Part shown: one piece after another, positions 6,653-14,945 of the stretch | How positions within the stretch are numbered: the stretch's first letter is position 1 | Layout: every line of letters begins with the position of its first letter | Source of the DNA: an uncultured Lachnospiraceae bacterium | GTDB lineage: Bacteria; Bacillota; Clostridia; Lachnospirales; Lachnospiraceae | DNA: 58,680 nt | NCBI GenBank assembly: GCA_910585345.1 | Contig: CAJUDS010000015.1 | Coordinates: 1 to 58,680 of the forward strand | Direction: 5' to 3' | Notes under the pieces: generated by a model | Told to the model about the DNA's origin: nothing | The model's input: the letters and a program-made list of their open reading frames with translations, nothing else | Databases searched by the model: none | Position numbers and translations under genes: made by a program

Positions 6653-8176
6653 ATGGAAAAGATACTGGAACTAAAAAATGTGTCTAAGTCATTCGGTAAA
6701 ATTTCAGTTTTCAGAAATATTGATCTGGAACTGTACAGAGGAGAGATACTTGCGCTTGTAGGCGAAAATGGCGCGGGCAAATCAACGATGATGAATCTTT
6801 TAGGCGGGGTATATCCCTTCGGCCAATATGAGGGAGACATTTATGTAAAGGGAAATGTATGCCGTTTTAAAGACGCGGATGATTCGAAAACGGCGGGTAT
6901 AGAAATGATCCATCAGGAGATCAGTCTTCATACAGAATTGACAGTGGCAGAAAACGTGCTGTTGGGGAATTGGAAGGGCAGTCACGGTTTTATCAAATGG
7001 AAACGTACATATGAAGAAGCCGGAAAGTACTTGGAAAAAGTCAAACTGGATGTAGATCCAAAAACAATGGTCTATAATCTGAGCACCAGCCAGCAGCAGC
7101 TTTTGTCTATTGCAAAAGCGCTTGCTGCAAATCCGCAGATCATATTATTTGATGAGCCTACGTCTGCGCTTACGGAAATGGATGCGGAAAATTTAATTGA
7201 AATTATAAAGGACCTGAGCAAAAATGGCATTTCCTGTATTTATATTTCCCACAAGCTCGAAGAAGTATTTGCGCTGGCTGACAGAATAGCGGTGCTGCGG
7301 GACGGTAATCTGATTTCCACTTATAAAAAAGAAGAGGTTGATGTGGATCATATTATCGAAGATATGGTGGGCAGAAAACTGGAAGAAATGTATCCGAAAA
7401 GAAAGCTGCCAATCGGCGAAGAAGAACTGCGTGTGGAGGGAATTACGATTCCGCATCCGTACGTGAAAGACAAAAATCTGGTGGAGGACGTGAGTTTTTC
7501 GGTTTCCAGGGGAGAAATTCTGGGATTTTCCGGATTGGTGGGAAGCGGACGCAGTGAAACGATGAATGCGATATTCGGAAGTTTAAAAAAGTCTGCGGGC
7601 GCTGTTTACCTGGAAGGAAACCCATTGCAAATCAAATCATCCAAAGAGGCGATCCAAAAGGGAATCGGCATGGTGACAGAAGACCGTAAAAAGACGGGTA
7701 TCATTGCGCCGATGAATCTTCGGGAGAATATGACAATTGCCAGTCTGGATATGGTGTCTTCAAAGGCGTTTATCAATAAGAAAAAAGAAAGAAATATTTC
7801 CGTTGAATTTTATAAGAAGCTTTCCGTAAAGGCGAACGGTATTGAAGACAACATTATGAATTTATCCGGAGGAAACCAACAGAAAATTGTGCTGTCAAAA
7901 TGGCTGATGAAAGATATTAAGGTGCTTATTCTGGATGAACCGACAAGAGGCGTCGATGTTGGGGCCAAAGTCGAAATTTATCATGTCATTACGGAACTGG
8001 CGGAAAAAGGAATCGCGGTCATAATGGTATCGTCCGAATTGCCGGAACTGCTTGGGATGTGCGACCGGATCATTGTACTGAGCGGGGGCAGGGTAACAGG
8101 AAATATAATGAGAGCTGATTTTTCTCAGGAATGTATAATGCGTGCGGCTACCGGCCTGGAAACCTATGGCATATAG
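6653..8176 (+). CDS. CUT2-family sugar ABC transporter ATP-binding protein (RbsA/MglA-like)
   Basis: The 507-residue protein has two tandem ATPase domains. The first has Walker A GENGAGKST, a degenerate signature LSTSQQQL and Walker B IILFDEPTSAL. The second has the typically degenerate Walker A GLVGSGRSE, signature LSGGNQQK and Walker B LILDEPTRG. This is the standard layout of ribose/galactose-type importers. The ATG at 6653 is preferred over an upstream in-frame start at 6620 because AAAGAGGAAAG lies directly before it and homologues begin at MEKILELKNVSKSFG. It powers uptake with the flanking permease and lipoprotein. Confidence 0.92.
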   Translation: MEKILELKNVSKSFGKISVFRNIDLELYRGEILALVGENGAGKSTMMNLLGGVYPFGQYEGDIYVKGNVCRFKDADDSKTAGIEMIHQEISLHTELTVAENVLLGNWKGSHGFIKWKRTYEEAGKYLEKVKLDVDPKTMVYNLSTSQQQLLSIAKALAANPQIILFDEPTSALTEMDAENLIEIIKDLSKNGISCIYISHKLEEVFALADRIAVLRDGNLISTYKKEEVDVDHIIEDMVGRKLEEMYPKRKLPIGEEELRVEGITIPHPYVKDKNLVEDVSFSVSRGEILGFSGLVGSGRSETMNAIFGSLKKSAGAVYLEGNPLQIKSSKEAIQKGIGMVTEDRKKTGIIAPMNLRENMTIASLDMVSSKAFINKKKERNISVEFYKKLSVKANGIEDNIMNLSGGNQQKIVLSKWLMKDIKVLILDEPTRGVDVGAKVEIYHVITELAEKGIAVIMVSSELPELLGMCDRIIVLSGGRVTGNIMRADFSQECIMRAATGLETYGI

Positions 8177-8210
8177 CACGATATTATAAAAAGGAAAAGG
8201 AGAGAAAAAA

Positions 8211-9239
8211 ATGAAGAAAAAGATTTTAGGAATGTTGTTGGCAGGAGCAATGGTAGTTTCTTTGGTCGGGTGTGGTTCCAAGCCGGAGGCGGAAGCACCG
8301 TCGTCAGGCGAAGAAGCGCCTGCGGCCGGAGAAGAGGCATCAGCGCAGGAGACACCGGCGGCCGAAGAGGATGGAGAAACGCCATATGTGATTTGGGTAA
8401 ATCCACTGGTTGGCAGTGCGGTATTTACAAGCGCAGATAATGGAATCACCGCAGCATCAGAGGAGTTTGGATTTAAACTGAAAATTATCGGACCTTCGGT
8501 ATTGGATGACACACAGATGTATGAAGCGGTACAGAGCGCCATTGTAGAGCAGCCGGATCTGATCGTGACGACGCCTTATAATTATTCCGCAATCCAGGGA
8601 TTGTACGCGGATGCACAGGAGAAAAATATACCGATCATCAACATCAGCTCCGACTCTGAGGAGGCAGGCCGGGTAAGCTTTATCGGTACAGACAATACGG
8701 CATACGGGCAGTTGGCAGCAGACTATGTCAATGAAAAAATGGGCGGCGAAGCAAATGTTTTGATCATGATGGCCAATCTGGATACAAGCAACCAGCTTGA
8801 GCAGAAAACTGCATTTGAAGAAAAATGTGCGGCGGAATATCCGGGTATTAAGGTTGTTTTAACGGATGAAGATAACGGCGACAGCGCTACGGCTCTGCAG
8901 AAATTTGAAGATAATCTGAAAGCCCATCCTGAAATTGATACTATTTTCTGCCTGGAATCCATCGGTGGTGTTGCGGCGGCAAATGCCGTAGAAGAATTGG
9001 GCATGGAAGGTAAAATTACAATTCTGGCAATTGATGATAACGAGGATACGCTGCAGTATATTAAAGACGGCAAGATCTGGGGGACCATGGCGCAGAATTT
9101 TTATAAGATGGGATATACAGCAGGGGAGTTTGCCGTAAAACATCTGGAAGGTGAAACCGTGGATTCCATTGTAGATTCAGGGACGGTACTCATCACTCAG
9201 GAAAATGCAGACAGCTACACAGAAGAGTTCTATAAATAA
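8211..9239 (+). CDS. Sugar-binding lipoprotein of the CUT2 ABC transporter (RbsB-like)
   Basis: The 342-residue protein begins with a lipoprotein signal peptide whose lipobox is SLVGC (Cys21). A low-complexity Glu/Ala/Pro linker (about 22-58) follows. The mature domain is a periplasmic-binding-protein fold of the Peripla_BP_4 type, with INISSDSEEAGRVSFIGTDN and ITILAIDDNEDTLQYIKDG as recognisable blocks. It would be anchored to the outer face of the membrane and deliver the sugar to the permease. A GGAGAG site precedes the ATG. Confidence 0.92.
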   Translation: MKKKILGMLLAGAMVVSLVGCGSKPEAEAPSSGEEAPAAGEEASAQETPAAEEDGETPYVIWVNPLVGSAVFTSADNGITAASEEFGFKLKIIGPSVLDDTQMYEAVQSAIVEQPDLIVTTPYNYSAIQGLYADAQEKNIPIINISSDSEEAGRVSFIGTDNTAYGQLAADYVNEKMGGEANVLIMMANLDTSNQLEQKTAFEEKCAAEYPGIKVVLTDEDNGDSATALQKFEDNLKAHPEIDTIFCLESIGGVAAANAVEELGMEGKITILAIDDNEDTLQYIKDGKIWGTMAQNFYKMGYTAGEFAVKHLEGETVDSIVDSGTVLITQENADSYTEEFYK

Positions 9240-9244
9240 GAAAG

Positions 9245-10096
9245 ATGAAAACGAGACAAATTCCATACTACGAATTTTCGGATGGTATGTTTGAAATGGA
9301 TGAATTTGACTGCGCATCTGTATTTGTAATCGTGGGGGAAAAAAGGGCGCTTGTCCTGGATACCGGAGTGGGTATCGGGGACATGCGCTGGGTGATTGAA
9401 AACAGGATAACAAATAAGCCATATGATGTTGTACTGACCCATAATCATGTAGATCACGCCGGAGGAGCGGGATTTTTTGATAATATCTGGGTACACCCGC
9501 AGGACAAGGACTGGAACAGGAAAGTATTTGCCCCGACGTTAGAAATGCGCAGGGAATATGCAAACATAATAGCAGCCCGGGAAAACAAAAATTATAGTTA
9601 TACTATGGAGGAAGACATTGGCAGCTGGCCCGGGGAACCGGTAATAAATATGCTTTCCGACGGTCAGGTGTTTGATCTGGGAGGAAGAAGGCTTACCTTT
9701 TATCATATTCCGGGGCATACGCCGGGAGAATGTGTGGCCATAGATGATAAAAGTAGAATACTTTTGGCCGGAGATGCCTGCAATTGCAACTATCTTTTGG
9801 GGGAAAATATTGCAGATACGCCAAAAGAAAGCGCGGATGTGGCAGTAAAAGGGCTTGAAAGGCTATGGGCTATGCGGTCTGCCTATCGCTGGATTTACAA
9901 CTCTCATCATGATTACAGAGGGTTTGGTTCACCGCTGGCGGAAAACGTACTTCCTGATTTAATAGAATGTCTGAAAAGAGTCAGGGAGGGAACCTGCGAG
10001 TACAGAACAGTTCCGGATATGCTTTCCTACCATAAGATGAAAAAAGTTGCCGTATACGGGGATGTACAGGTGACATATCTGGGAGGGGGATTTTGA
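9245..10096 (+). CDS. Metallo-beta-lactamase-fold hydrolase
   Basis: The 283-residue protein starts five bases after the binding-protein stop. The metal-binding motif THNHVDHAGG is clear. LTFYHIPGHTPGECVAIDD supplies the next metal His, ILLAGDACN the bridging Asp and IYNSHHDYRGF the last His. No signal peptide is present, so it is probably cytoplasmic. The family includes thioesterases, lactonases and phosphodiesterases. As the last gene of a sugar-uptake operon it may hydrolyse a lactone or ester derived from the imported compound. The exact reaction cannot be read from the sequence. Confidence 0.85.
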   Translation: MKTRQIPYYEFSDGMFEMDEFDCASVFVIVGEKRALVLDTGVGIGDMRWVIENRITNKPYDVVLTHNHVDHAGGAGFFDNIWVHPQDKDWNRKVFAPTLEMRREYANIIAARENKNYSYTMEEDIGSWPGEPVINMLSDGQVFDLGGRRLTFYHIPGHTPGECVAIDDKSRILLAGDACNCNYLLGENIADTPKESADVAVKGLERLWAMRSAYRWIYNSHHDYRGFGSPLAENVLPDLIECLKRVREGTCEYRTVPDMLSYHKMKKVAVYGDVQVTYLGGGF

Positions 10097-10108
10097 GTAA
10101 GGAAATAC

Positions 10109-10141
10109 AAAGGCGCCTGATCTAACAGCAGGCGCCTTTTA
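10109..10141 (+). terminator. Intrinsic terminator of the SGNH-ABC operon
   Basis: AAAGGCGCCTG (10109-10119) and CAGGCGCCTTTT (10129-10140) form an 11-bp GC-rich stem with a T-run, 13 bases after the last stop codon. It is symmetric enough to act on both strands. Confidence 0.9.
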
Positions 10142-10187
10142 TTCCTGCACAATGCATTGCTGTACGCCTTATTGACACAGTCTGTTG

Positions 10188-10460
10188 TTATTTTTTCCAG
10201 CGTTTTAATGTGGGAAACCATTCCAACATGGCTTTTCTTGCTTCTTCTTCCTGCATATTTGGGTTAGCGGCAGTCATATGGGGTATACAGATTTCAATCA
10301 TCTCTTCCATTGTACCCTGAAACGTAAAGCTCCCGTTCTCAAAACAATACTTGCAATATTCCTTATTTTTACTGCCATCGGTATTTGTTCCATATAGTTC
10401 ATTCGTATCCCCCATCGGCATACCGCAGCACTGACAAAAATTTTGATTCATTTCGTTCAT
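10188..10460 (-). CDS. Putative zinc-ribbon protein
   Basis: This 90-residue protein has two cysteine pairs, CQCCGMPMGD near the N-terminus and CKYCFENGSF about 27 residues later, which together would bind one zinc ion. It matches the small putative zinc-ribbon family (zf-ribbon_2), whose C-terminal half contains an MEEMIEICIPHM-type helix. Function is unknown. It lies downstream of the WYL regulator on the same strand, 92 bp away, so co-transcription is possible. Confidence 0.8.
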   Translation of the reverse strand: MNEMNQNFCQCCGMPMGDTNELYGTNTDGSKNKEYCKYCFENGSFTFQGTMEEMIEICIPHMTAANPNMQEEEARKAMLEWFPTLKRWKK

Positions 10461-10552
10461 TTTCTTATCCTTATCCTTTCTGGTGTGTTTAACGTTTGTG
10501 TGTGGTGATATGGTATGGTATTAATGTAACACATATACCCTGACACCTTTTG

Positions 10553-11449
10553 TCAGGTTTTATATTTTTCATAGATTAATTTTGCCTGCTTTGCTATTTC
10601 TTCTTTTAAATAAGCAGGGGAAAGGATATCCACCTGGGCGGCGAATGACAGCAGAAATCCTGTCAGCCATGCATCTTCCGGCATTTTTGCGGAGACAATC
10701 AAAGCGCCGTCCGCCTGTCTGTGTATTTGTGTCTGATCGAATTCGTCGTAGACGCGGTATGCCATTTCCTGCGGGAAACGAAGCGTAACCAGAGGATATT
10801 CCTCTGCGGGAATCTCCGCCGGTTCCGGAAACTTACGATACGGGAAACTTTCCTGCAAAATTTCCAAATCCAAAATACGATTTAGTTTGAAAATCCGCAG
10901 GGCCTGTTTTTCCGTACAAAACGCTTTCAGATACCATGCGCAGGCTTTGTAAATCAGTTTGTATGGCTGGATGATTCTTTCGCTGATCTGTTCATAAGAA
11001 CCGGCATAATGGATTTTCACATTTTTGCAATGGATGACTGCCGATCTTAGCAGGTCAAATTTTTTGTTGTCAAAGCCGTTGTTTCCCCACCTGGAAAAAT
11101 CGACTTCCAGCCAGTTATGAGAATCGAGATGAAAAATTGCAGAAAGCTTCTGCAATATCTGGCTGCTGTCGATATTCTGCATGATGTGTATACTCTGCAA
11201 TGCCGTGAGAATTTCCTGCTTCTCCTCTTTTGAGAGCACGGCCTGATCGAGGACAAAACCATTCATTAAGTGAATCCCGCCATTTCTGCCTGCTTCCGCA
11301 TAAATAGGAATTCCCGCTGCGCTTAGGGCGTCAATATCCCGGTAAATTGTTCGTACCGATACTTCAAACTTTTCTGCCAGTTCCGGGGCGGTTGCCTGTC
11401 CCTTGTCGAGCAGATAGTACACAATTTTAAATAGCCTGCTTTCCTGCAT
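10553..11449 (-). CDS. WYL-domain transcriptional regulator (YafY/DeoR-type HTH)
   Basis: The 298-residue protein starts with a winged helix (LFKIVYYLLDKGQATAPELA and SVRTIYRDIDAL, residues 5-50) followed by the GRNGGI wing typical of YafY-like regulators. The central WYL domain (about 140-215) includes YKACAWYLKAFC. A C-terminal WCX-type extension completes the protein. WYL domains sense small ligands, often nucleic-acid-derived, and many such proteins regulate their own gene. A promoter with an overlapping 8-bp palindrome lies upstream, and TraX is transcribed divergently. Confidence 0.88.
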   Translation of the reverse strand: MQESRLFKIVYYLLDKGQATAPELAEKFEVSVRTIYRDIDALSAAGIPIYAEAGRNGGIHLMNGFVLDQAVLSKEEKQEILTALQSIHIMQNIDSSQILQKLSAIFHLDSHNWLEVDFSRWGNNGFDNKKFDLLRSAVIHCKNVKIHYAGSYEQISERIIQPYKLIYKACAWYLKAFCTEKQALRIFKLNRILDLEILQESFPYRKFPEPAEIPAEEYPLVTLRFPQEMAYRVYDEFDQTQIHRQADGALIVSAKMPEDAWLTGFLLSFAAQVDILSPAYLKEEIAKQAKLIYEKYKT

Positions 11450-11480
11450 TTCTGTGTTTTCCCTTCATAACCGTTCATAG

Positions 11481-11534
11481 ATCCAGACATGTCGCGTCTG
11501 GATTTATTATACGCATTTACTTTCCCGGCGGCAA
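11481..11534 (-). promoter_or_regulatory. Promoter and palindromic operator of the WYL regulator gene
   Basis: On the minus strand TTGCCG (11534-11529), a 17-base spacer and TATAAT (11511-11506) form a good sigma-A promoter. The perfect inverted repeat ATCCAGAC-N7-GTCTGGAT (11481-11503) covers the predicted transcription start, a typical autorepression site. Confidence 0.65.
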
Positions 11535-11547
11535 TTGTGAAAATCTA

Positions 11548-11576
11548 TTGTTTCAGTAAATCAAGTATGATATAGT
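11548..11576 (+). promoter_or_regulatory. Promoter of the TraX-family gene
   Basis: TTGTTT (11548-11553), a 17-base spacer and TATAGT (11571-11576) give a plausible sigma-A promoter about 65 bp before the ATG at 11641. Confidence 0.55.
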
Positions 11577-11640
11577 TCTGCCAGAGAAGATACGATAATC
11601 CGGGTTGTCTGTTTACGCAGAGAAAATGGAGGGAAATAGT

Positions 11641-12384
11641 ATGGAACAGAAATCATTTAACGCAAATCAATTAAAAATAATAGCGATATTATCCATGACC
11701 ACAGATCATTTGCTCTCCGTTTTATTTCCGAATTACCCTATGGACTGGTGGATTATATTGCTGCATATTTGGGGCAGATTGGCTGCGCCTGTCTTTTGGT
11801 TTTTTATCGCAGAGGGTTATCATTATACACATAACTGGAAAAAATATGCCGGCAGACTGCTGATATTTTCACTTATTGGACATTTTGCTTATAATTTTGC
11901 TTTTGGAATTTCTTTTATCCCGTTCCGGGCGTCAGTGTTTAATCAGACAAGTGTGATCTGGTCATTGTTCTGGGGATTGATGGCGTTGGCAATTAACGAT
12001 AGCCGCAAGTTAAAACAATGGCAGAAGACGATTTTGATTTTAGGCATTACGGTAATAACGTTTTGCGCTGACTGGAGTTGTATTGCCGTACTGGCAATTA
12101 TAGAAATCGGACAAAACAGGGGGAATTTTAAAAAACAGATGACAGGAATGATGCTTTGGGTAGCGGTTTATGCCATTGTCTACGCTGCTTTTATCAATCC
12201 GGTTTATGGCATGCTTCAATTATTTGTGGCGCTTGTTATTCCATTGTTAAAACGGTATGATGGTGAACGCGGCAGTTGGAAAGGAGCAAATTATTTTTTT
12301 TACATTTATTATCCTCTTCATTTAATTGTGTGTGGGGTAATCAGAATGATGTTATATGGCAACATCAGCGTAATGGTTGGCTGA
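11641..12384 (+). CDS. TraX-family integral membrane protein
   Basis: The 247-residue protein has about seven to eight membrane helices. The start NANQLKIIAILSMTTDHLLS and the block WGRLAAPVFWFFIAEGYHYT are typical of TraX-family proteins, named after the F-plasmid pilin acetylase but common as chromosomal proteins of unknown role in Clostridia. The ATG at 11641 has GGAGGG upstream. An open-frame extension to 11605 has no ribosome site. It ends 26 bp from a convergent ABC permease gene. Acetyltransferase activity is not demonstrated for chromosomal members. Confidence 0.88.
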   Translation: MEQKSFNANQLKIIAILSMTTDHLLSVLFPNYPMDWWIILLHIWGRLAAPVFWFFIAEGYHYTHNWKKYAGRLLIFSLIGHFAYNFAFGISFIPFRASVFNQTSVIWSLFWGLMALAINDSRKLKQWQKTILILGITVITFCADWSCIAVLAIIEIGQNRGNFKKQMTGMMLWVAVYAIVYAAFINPVYGMLQLFVALVIPLLKRYDGERGSWKGANYFFYIYYPLHLIVCGVIRMMLYGNISVMVG

Positions 12385-12409
12385 TTACGGGCAATGCCAA
12401 ATACTTATA

Positions 12410-14236
12410 TTACCGTTTCCCGCCCAGCATTTCCATTGGCTCTTTTGCAAGATTACAGGCAATGCCGATCACCGCGGTCAGACTCCCGGCAAGGAGTACG
12501 GCGCCCATTGTTCCAGCCGCTGTCTGAACAGGATAAAAATTCTCCTTTTCCAGGGCAGATTCCGCATCTGTTTCTACCGGAGCGCTGTTTCCGAAAGTGG
12601 TGTCATAGTAAACCGTCTCTTTGATACTTGCTGACAGATGCGAAGAAAGAACCGCTCCCGCCGTACATCCTGCCAGACTTCCCAGGAAAAGAATCAGGAA
12701 AATGCCGCTGAACAGGGAGAAAAAACACTGTTTTTTAGTAAAGCCGATAGAACGTTCCACGGCAGTCCGCCCGTTCTGGCGCAGGATAAACAGCCAGTTG
12801 AAATAACCGAGCACAAGGAGTACCATGACTGCCCCGATGACAGCCAGAATACGGGCGATGGTATTCATATTTTCAATCCCTGCAGAAAGTTTTGTATAGC
12901 CTCTGTCAAAAAAAGTAATTTCCACATTTTTAACGCCTTGTTTTTCCCATTTCTCCATGTATTCCTGGATGGTTCCGTTTGCAATCTGAAAGGAAGTGGT
13001 GCTGCCGGTCATGGGGCCATAGTCCACAATATTGTCTGCGTCACTGTTTTTGATCGAATTGATGGGAACGATTACTTCGTTGAATCCCATGCCGTATTCA
13101 CTTCCCAGACCAGTGCTTCCACCGTAAATCCCGATAATCTCATATGAACTGTCTTCAAAAGGCTTATAAATTTCTCCTTTCACATTTAAAAGGGGATATG
13201 GACGGAGGGCATTTGTATAAAAAATCTGTCCGGCGCTTTTGTGGTAATTGGCGGTGAGCAGAGGGAGGCGGATGAAATCTCCGAGCGTAAGGCCATTGGT
13301 GGAAGCAAACAGTTCTGGCACTAGGCAGACTTTGGCGCCGGAACGGTATTCATCATCCGAAAATTCTCTGCCGGAGCTGATATACGTATCACCTTGGTAA
13401 AAAGGGACGATCAGGTGAATATTGTTTGTCGCCACAACCGGGAACAGTGATTCTGTGTAAGTGATCGTTTCGATATAATGGAGCCAACGTTTTCCGGGCG
13501 CCGTTTCATAAAACCCTTCTGTGACTTCATCACAAAAATAGTTTTCGTCGATCGAGTCTTTCATGCGGCTTCCGTCCGGCGCATATTGGCTGGCGCCCAG
13601 GAGAGGGGCGGGCTGGTATTCACGCACCTGATCATCCGGAAATTCTTTTTCACTTTCATGGCCCTGGGTGTCTATGAGCGACATTACATACGTTTTATTT
13701 TTATACAACATGGCGGGAGTGGGGTTATAATGGTCACAGAACTGAATGATGCTGCCTTCCATAAGTCCCTGCCCGCTCAGTATCCGGGTGATTTTCAGTT
13801 TGACCGGATGATCCGGCAGCGCGTCCTCCACCGGGGAAACTTCTACTACGATCTCCGTGTGGATGCCTTCGTAAGGCTTAAACGCCGGATTATAAGCGGT
13901 GTAGCTTACCCGTTTTTCTGGTCCGGCCAGATAATCCGCCCCCTCAAATTCAAGAACTGATGCCGGTATGTATGAGTCATAGACATTTTGGCTGGTCAGA
14001 CGATAGTTTTTTGTTTCCGCATCCCATTTTTTAATTTCCTGTACGGCAGTTGCGCTCTGTTCCACTGTACCGATCGTCATAAAGGAGTCTTCATAGTTTT
14101 GGAGATTGCGGTTATTAATCATCCAGAATCCCGTTCCCACACTGCACATGCCGGAAGATACACATAGAAGAATCAAAAATAATGCCATATGTCCTTTCAT
14201 TCTCCATAGCTGGCGGAAACTGTTTTTTACTACCAT
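12410..14236 (-). CDS. FtsX-type ABC transporter permease
   Basis: This 608-residue protein has an N-terminal membrane helix (about 15-40), a large extracytoplasmic region of roughly 400 residues, and a C-terminal FtsX domain with three helices (around LAVIGAVMVLLVLGYFNWLF, CFFSLFSGIFLILFLGSLAG and AVLLAGSLTAVIGIACNL). It is the third gene of a minus-strand operon after the XRE-FtsX fusion (14946-16706) and the ATPase (14253-14924). The two permeases are probably the unequal halves of a MacB-like exporter or mechanotransmission complex. The substrate is unknown. Confidence 0.85.
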   Translation of the reverse strand: MVVKNSFRQLWRMKGHMALFLILLCVSSGMCSVGTGFWMINNRNLQNYEDSFMTIGTVEQSATAVQEIKKWDAETKNYRLTSQNVYDSYIPASVLEFEGADYLAGPEKRVSYTAYNPAFKPYEGIHTEIVVEVSPVEDALPDHPVKLKITRILSGQGLMEGSIIQFCDHYNPTPAMLYKNKTYVMSLIDTQGHESEKEFPDDQVREYQPAPLLGASQYAPDGSRMKDSIDENYFCDEVTEGFYETAPGKRWLHYIETITYTESLFPVVATNNIHLIVPFYQGDTYISSGREFSDDEYRSGAKVCLVPELFASTNGLTLGDFIRLPLLTANYHKSAGQIFYTNALRPYPLLNVKGEIYKPFEDSSYEIIGIYGGSTGLGSEYGMGFNEVIVPINSIKNSDADNIVDYGPMTGSTTSFQIANGTIQEYMEKWEKQGVKNVEITFFDRGYTKLSAGIENMNTIARILAVIGAVMVLLVLGYFNWLFILRQNGRTAVERSIGFTKKQCFFSLFSGIFLILFLGSLAGCTAGAVLSSHLSASIKETVYYDTTFGNSAPVETDAESALEKENFYPVQTAAGTMGAVLLAGSLTAVIGIACNLAKEPMEMLGGKR

Positions 14237-14252
14237 CTGTTAACCAGTCCTT

Positions 14253-14924
14253 TCATCGCAAATAGGTGAGCATTCCGTCTTTCATCCGGAATACATGATC
14301 CGCTGCTTCCTCGACCCTCGGATTATGGGTAATGACAATGACTGTATAACCGTCCTGATGGGCAAGAGACCGCAGCAGTGTTACAATTTTTTCTTCATTT
14401 TCAGAATCCAGATTACCGGTAGGCTCGTCTGCCAAAATGATCTCACCGCCTGCCGCCACTGCACGCGCGATGGCCACCCGCTGTTGTTCTCCGCCGCTCA
14501 TCATTTTGGGAAACTGTCGGTAGATCTGCTCGCTTAGGCCTACCCGGTGCAGGATTTCTCTGGCTCTTTTTCCGGCTTCCTTTTTGGGGATCCATTGAAA
14601 TTCCATGGGAAGCATTACGTTTTCCAGGGCGTTTAGTAAGGGAAACAGGTGAAAGCACTGGTACACAACAGAGGCCTGTCTTAAGCGGTAAGCGTCTCTG
14701 TCGAGCTCGCTCATCGACTGTCCCTGTACATAAATCCTGCCTGTGTCCGGGACATCCAGGCCTGCAAAGAGGGACAGAAGTGTGCTTTTGCCGCTTCCGG
14801 ATTTCCCTACAATGGCATACATTGTTCCGGTGTCAAAAGAGCAGCTCACATTCCGCACTGCATCTATTTTCTGATATTTTGTCCGATAACTGTAGCTTAC
14901 CTTTTCCGCACGCAAAATCTCCAT
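14253..14924 (-). CDS. MacB/LolD-type ABC transporter ATP-binding protein
   Basis: The 223-residue protein contains a single ATPase domain with Walker A VGKSGSGKST, a Q-loop VVYQCFHLFP, signature MSGGEQQR, Walker B IILADEPTG and H-loop VITHNP. The sequence pattern belongs to the LolD/MacB branch, which drives FtsX-type permeases rather than solute importers. It lies between two FtsX permease genes with short gaps (16 and 21 bp), so all three are surely one operon. Its activity would be cytoplasmic and coupled to conformational change of the permeases. Confidence 0.92.
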   Translation of the reverse strand: MEILRAEKVSYSYRTKYQKIDAVRNVSCSFDTGTMYAIVGKSGSGKSTLLSLFAGLDVPDTGRIYVQGQSMSELDRDAYRLRQASVVYQCFHLFPLLNALENVMLPMEFQWIPKKEAGKRAREILHRVGLSEQIYRQFPKMMSGGEQQRVAIARAVAAGGEIILADEPTGNLDSENEEKIVTLLRSLAHQDGYTVIVITHNPRVEEAADHVFRMKDGMLTYLR

Positions 14925-14945
14925 CTTTATTCCATCCTTTCCCGT

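Noticed and set aside
13478..13960. 160-codon plus-strand frame inside the FtsX permease gene
   Set aside because: Shadow of the minus-strand permease; no promoter or ribosome site.
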